From Butyriboletus loyo (lineage: Eukaryota > Basidiomycota > Agaricomycetes > Boletales > Boletaceae): DNA of 56,001 bases. Every line of letters starts with the position of its first letter. The first letter of the stretch is position 1. Positions 54,496 to 56,001 of this stretch are shown piece after piece. The DNA is taken from assembly GCA_038093515.1 (NCBI GenBank), contig JBBPSI010000163.1, positions 1 to 56,001 of the forward strand, written 5' to 3'. The position numbers and the translations under genes were made by a program. A model generated the notes under the pieces. That model was not told where the DNA came from. It saw only the letters and a program-made list of their open reading frames with translations, and ran no database searches.

Positions 54496-56001
54496 TTACT
54501 TCTTTATAGAGACAAAAGGAGAAAGAGAGAGCATGGACCGAACTTCTTCAAACCTCTGCCATGTCAGATTCTTCGTAAAGATATCTGCTGCTTGTTGTTG
54601 AGTAGGAGTATAGAAGAGAGTAATCTCCTTATCCTCGACGCATTCCCGAATGTAATGAAACGGAATTGCAATGTGTTTGCTGCGTCCTTCAACGGCAGGA
54701 TTAGAAGCCAGAAATATAGCTCCCTGATTATCAACTAGAAGGGGTAAAGGACCAAGTCTGTATCCCATCTCGAAGAACAAGGAGCGCACCCAAGAGAGCT
54801 GTTTAGCAGTCTCGGTCATGCCCATATATTCTGCTTCGGTTGAAGAGTGAGCAATCTTGCGTTGTCGTCTGGATAACCATGATACTATGCCAGATGCTAG
54901 AAATATACAATAACCAGTCGTTGAACGACGGGTCTCAATATCGCCTGCCCAGTCAGTGTCGCTGTATGCAATAAAGCCAGAATTGGCTCTCGGACCAGAC
55001 TGGCTGTGTCCGGAATACATTATGCAAAGGTCTGGAGTTCCAACCAGATAGCGGACTATATAGAGCGCTCTTTGCAAATGTTCTTCCGATGGATTGGAAG
55101 AGAATTGCGACATCTTGATGACAGCATGAGCGATATCGGGTCTAGATCCAAGCATGATGAATAGGAGGGATCCGATGACAGATTGATATTGAGAACGCAA
55201 AGATGGCGATGCTTCGGTGGTTGATGGTGAAGGATTATAACCAGAAGGAAGAGGTGTGCGTGCGGGTTTTGCATTTTCAAGCTTGAATCGTTTTATGACC
55301 TTCTGTGCGTAATCGCACTGATCCAGCCTCAGGGTACGATTTCTTCGATCCCTGGTAATCCGCATGCCTAAATACTCTTTCGCTTCTCCAAGGTCTCGAC
55401 TCTCCCAAGTCTTCATAAAGTGCTTCTTGTGAGCGAGGACTTGTGCTTTATCACTACCCATAAAAAGAGCATCATCAACATATATAACTAAAATAATGAT
55501 GACTTTCCCGATGAATTTTATATAAGTTCCCGGGTCAGACAAGGTACGCTTGAAACCTTGTTTGATAAGTGATAAATGCAAGGCTTTGTTCCATTGAAGG
55601 GCCGCTTGCTTGAGGCCATAGATAGCTTTTCGTAGGCGACAGACTTTACTTTCTGAGCCTTTTTGAGCGAAACCCTCAGGTTGTTCCATATAGATTTCTT
55701 CGTCAAGATCTCCGAAGAGAAATGCGGTCTTGACGTCTAGAGCCTCGATTTCCCAATCTTCTAAGGCAGCTAGAGCTAAGAGAATCCTAACGGTTTCAAA
55801 CCTGGCAACTGGTGAGAAGGTTTCCTCATAATCAATTCCGAAGATTTGGGTAAAGCCTTTTGCTACCCAGCGAGACTTGTATCGTCCATCGCTTTTTCGT
55901 ACATTTATCCATTTCCCTTTAATGACTTGACGTCCCTTGGGAAGATCTACCAGATCCCATACTCGTCGTTCTTGAAACGACTTGTATTCCTCTCCCATGG
56001 C
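54496..56001 (-). CDS. Copia Pol, reverse transcriptase and RNase H part (continues past right edge)
   Basis: The frame is open to the window edge, over 500 codons. Motifs are WVAKGFTQIFGIDYEETFSP, LDVKTAFLFGDLDEEIYMEQPEGF, the RT box LVIYVDDALFMG, the tether LGMRITRDR, and the RNase H region with GFIAYSDTDWAGD, STEAEYMGM and ADIFTKNL, all classic Ty1/copia. The adjoining polypurine tract and LTR make this the 3' end of an element inserted on the minus strand in gag B. No stop or frameshift is visible in the part present. Integrase, protease and gag should lie to the right of the window. Confidence 0.95.
   Translation of the reverse strand, partial: AMGEEYKSFQERRVWDLVDLPKGRQVIKGKWINVRKSDGRYKSRWVAKGFTQIFGIDYEETFSPVARFETVRILLALAALEDWEIEALDVKTAFLFGDLDEEIYMEQPEGFAQKGSESKVCRLRKAIYGLKQAALQWNKALHLSLIKQGFKRTLSDPGTYIKFIGKVIIILVIYVDDALFMGSDKAQVLAHKKHFMKTWESRDLGEAKEYLGMRITRDRRNRTLRLDQCDYAQKVIKRFKLENAKPARTPLPSGYNPSPSTTEASPSLRSQYQSVIGSLLFIMLGSRPDIAHAVIKMSQFSSNPSEEHLQRALYIVRYLVGTPDLCIMYSGHSQSGPRANSGFIAYSDTDWAGDIETRRSTTGYCIFLASGIVSWLSRRQRKIAHSSTEAEYMGMTETAKQLSWVRSLFFEMGYRLGPLPLLVDNQGAIFLASNPAVEGRSKHIAIPFHYIRECVEDKEITLFYTPTQQQAADIFTKNLTWQRFEEVRSMLSLSPFVSIKK

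Noticed and set aside
1..56001. CRISPR arrays, bacterial operons, rRNA genes
   Set aside because: No regularly spaced repeats or rRNA-like sequence; the window is plainly eukaryotic.

Overview
The window is fungal nuclear DNA. Introns are short (about 45-90 bp), genes carry 4 to 20 exons, and the gene content is that of an agaricomycete-type basidiomycete: a class IV chitin synthase, a PDR-type ABC transporter, a cellular RNA-dependent RNA polymerase, and Ty3/gypsy chromoviruses next to Ty1/copia. I cannot name the species. Exon models were built by hand from reading frame, GT/AG (twice GC/AG) splice signals and remembered family conservation. All similarity statements are recognition, not database results.

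Layout. (1) 1-10342 is a retrotransposon nest. A nearly complete minus-strand Ty3/gypsy element (family A, 1-7295) sits inside the 3' end of pol of a plus-strand gypsy element (family B, 7296-9356). A family B solo LTR sits inside the gag gene of element A with a 5-bp target-site duplication. After it comes an inverted dimer of A-like LTRs in a block with no CpG at all. (2) 10477-33829 is the host gene cluster: a truncated conserved gene (-), U1A/U2B''-type snRNP protein (+), RNA-dependent RNA polymerase (+), adenosine kinase (+), C2H2 zinc-finger protein (-), Sec14-type CRAL-TRIO protein (-), PDR ABC transporter (+), thioredoxin (+), BTB protein (-), divergent thioredoxin (-). A decayed copy of the thioredoxin/BTB convergent 3' ends lies just upstream of the intact pair. 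(3) 33830-39239 is gene-poor. (4) 39240-47515 holds the chitin synthase and a WD40 protein. (5) 47516-51117 is a decayed zone with two inverted pieces of a chitin synthase pseudogene and an internal duplication. (6) 51118-56001 is a second nest: gypsy B LTR fragment, copia LTR fragment, gypsy B element, copia element, each interrupting the previous one.

The most interesting signals are in the retroelements. Both gypsy families have, two bases after the 5' LTR, a 10-11 nt sequence exactly complementary to the predicted 5' end of their own transcript, the arrangement known from Tf1 self-priming. Two gypsy families and the copia family share an upstream promoter module, GGTCTGTGCRC followed by exactly 12 bp and a TATA box. 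Element A overlaps gag stop and pol start as ATGA on top of a TTTAAAA slippery heptamer. Element B has a third ORF with three zinc knuckles in the position where env would be.

Among host genes, the RNA-dependent RNA polymerase encodes its catalytic DYDGD motif around a 12-nt microexon, and about 2.4 kb of its coding region is almost free of CpG although the frame is open, which looks like the mark of past cytosine methylation on a silencing gene.
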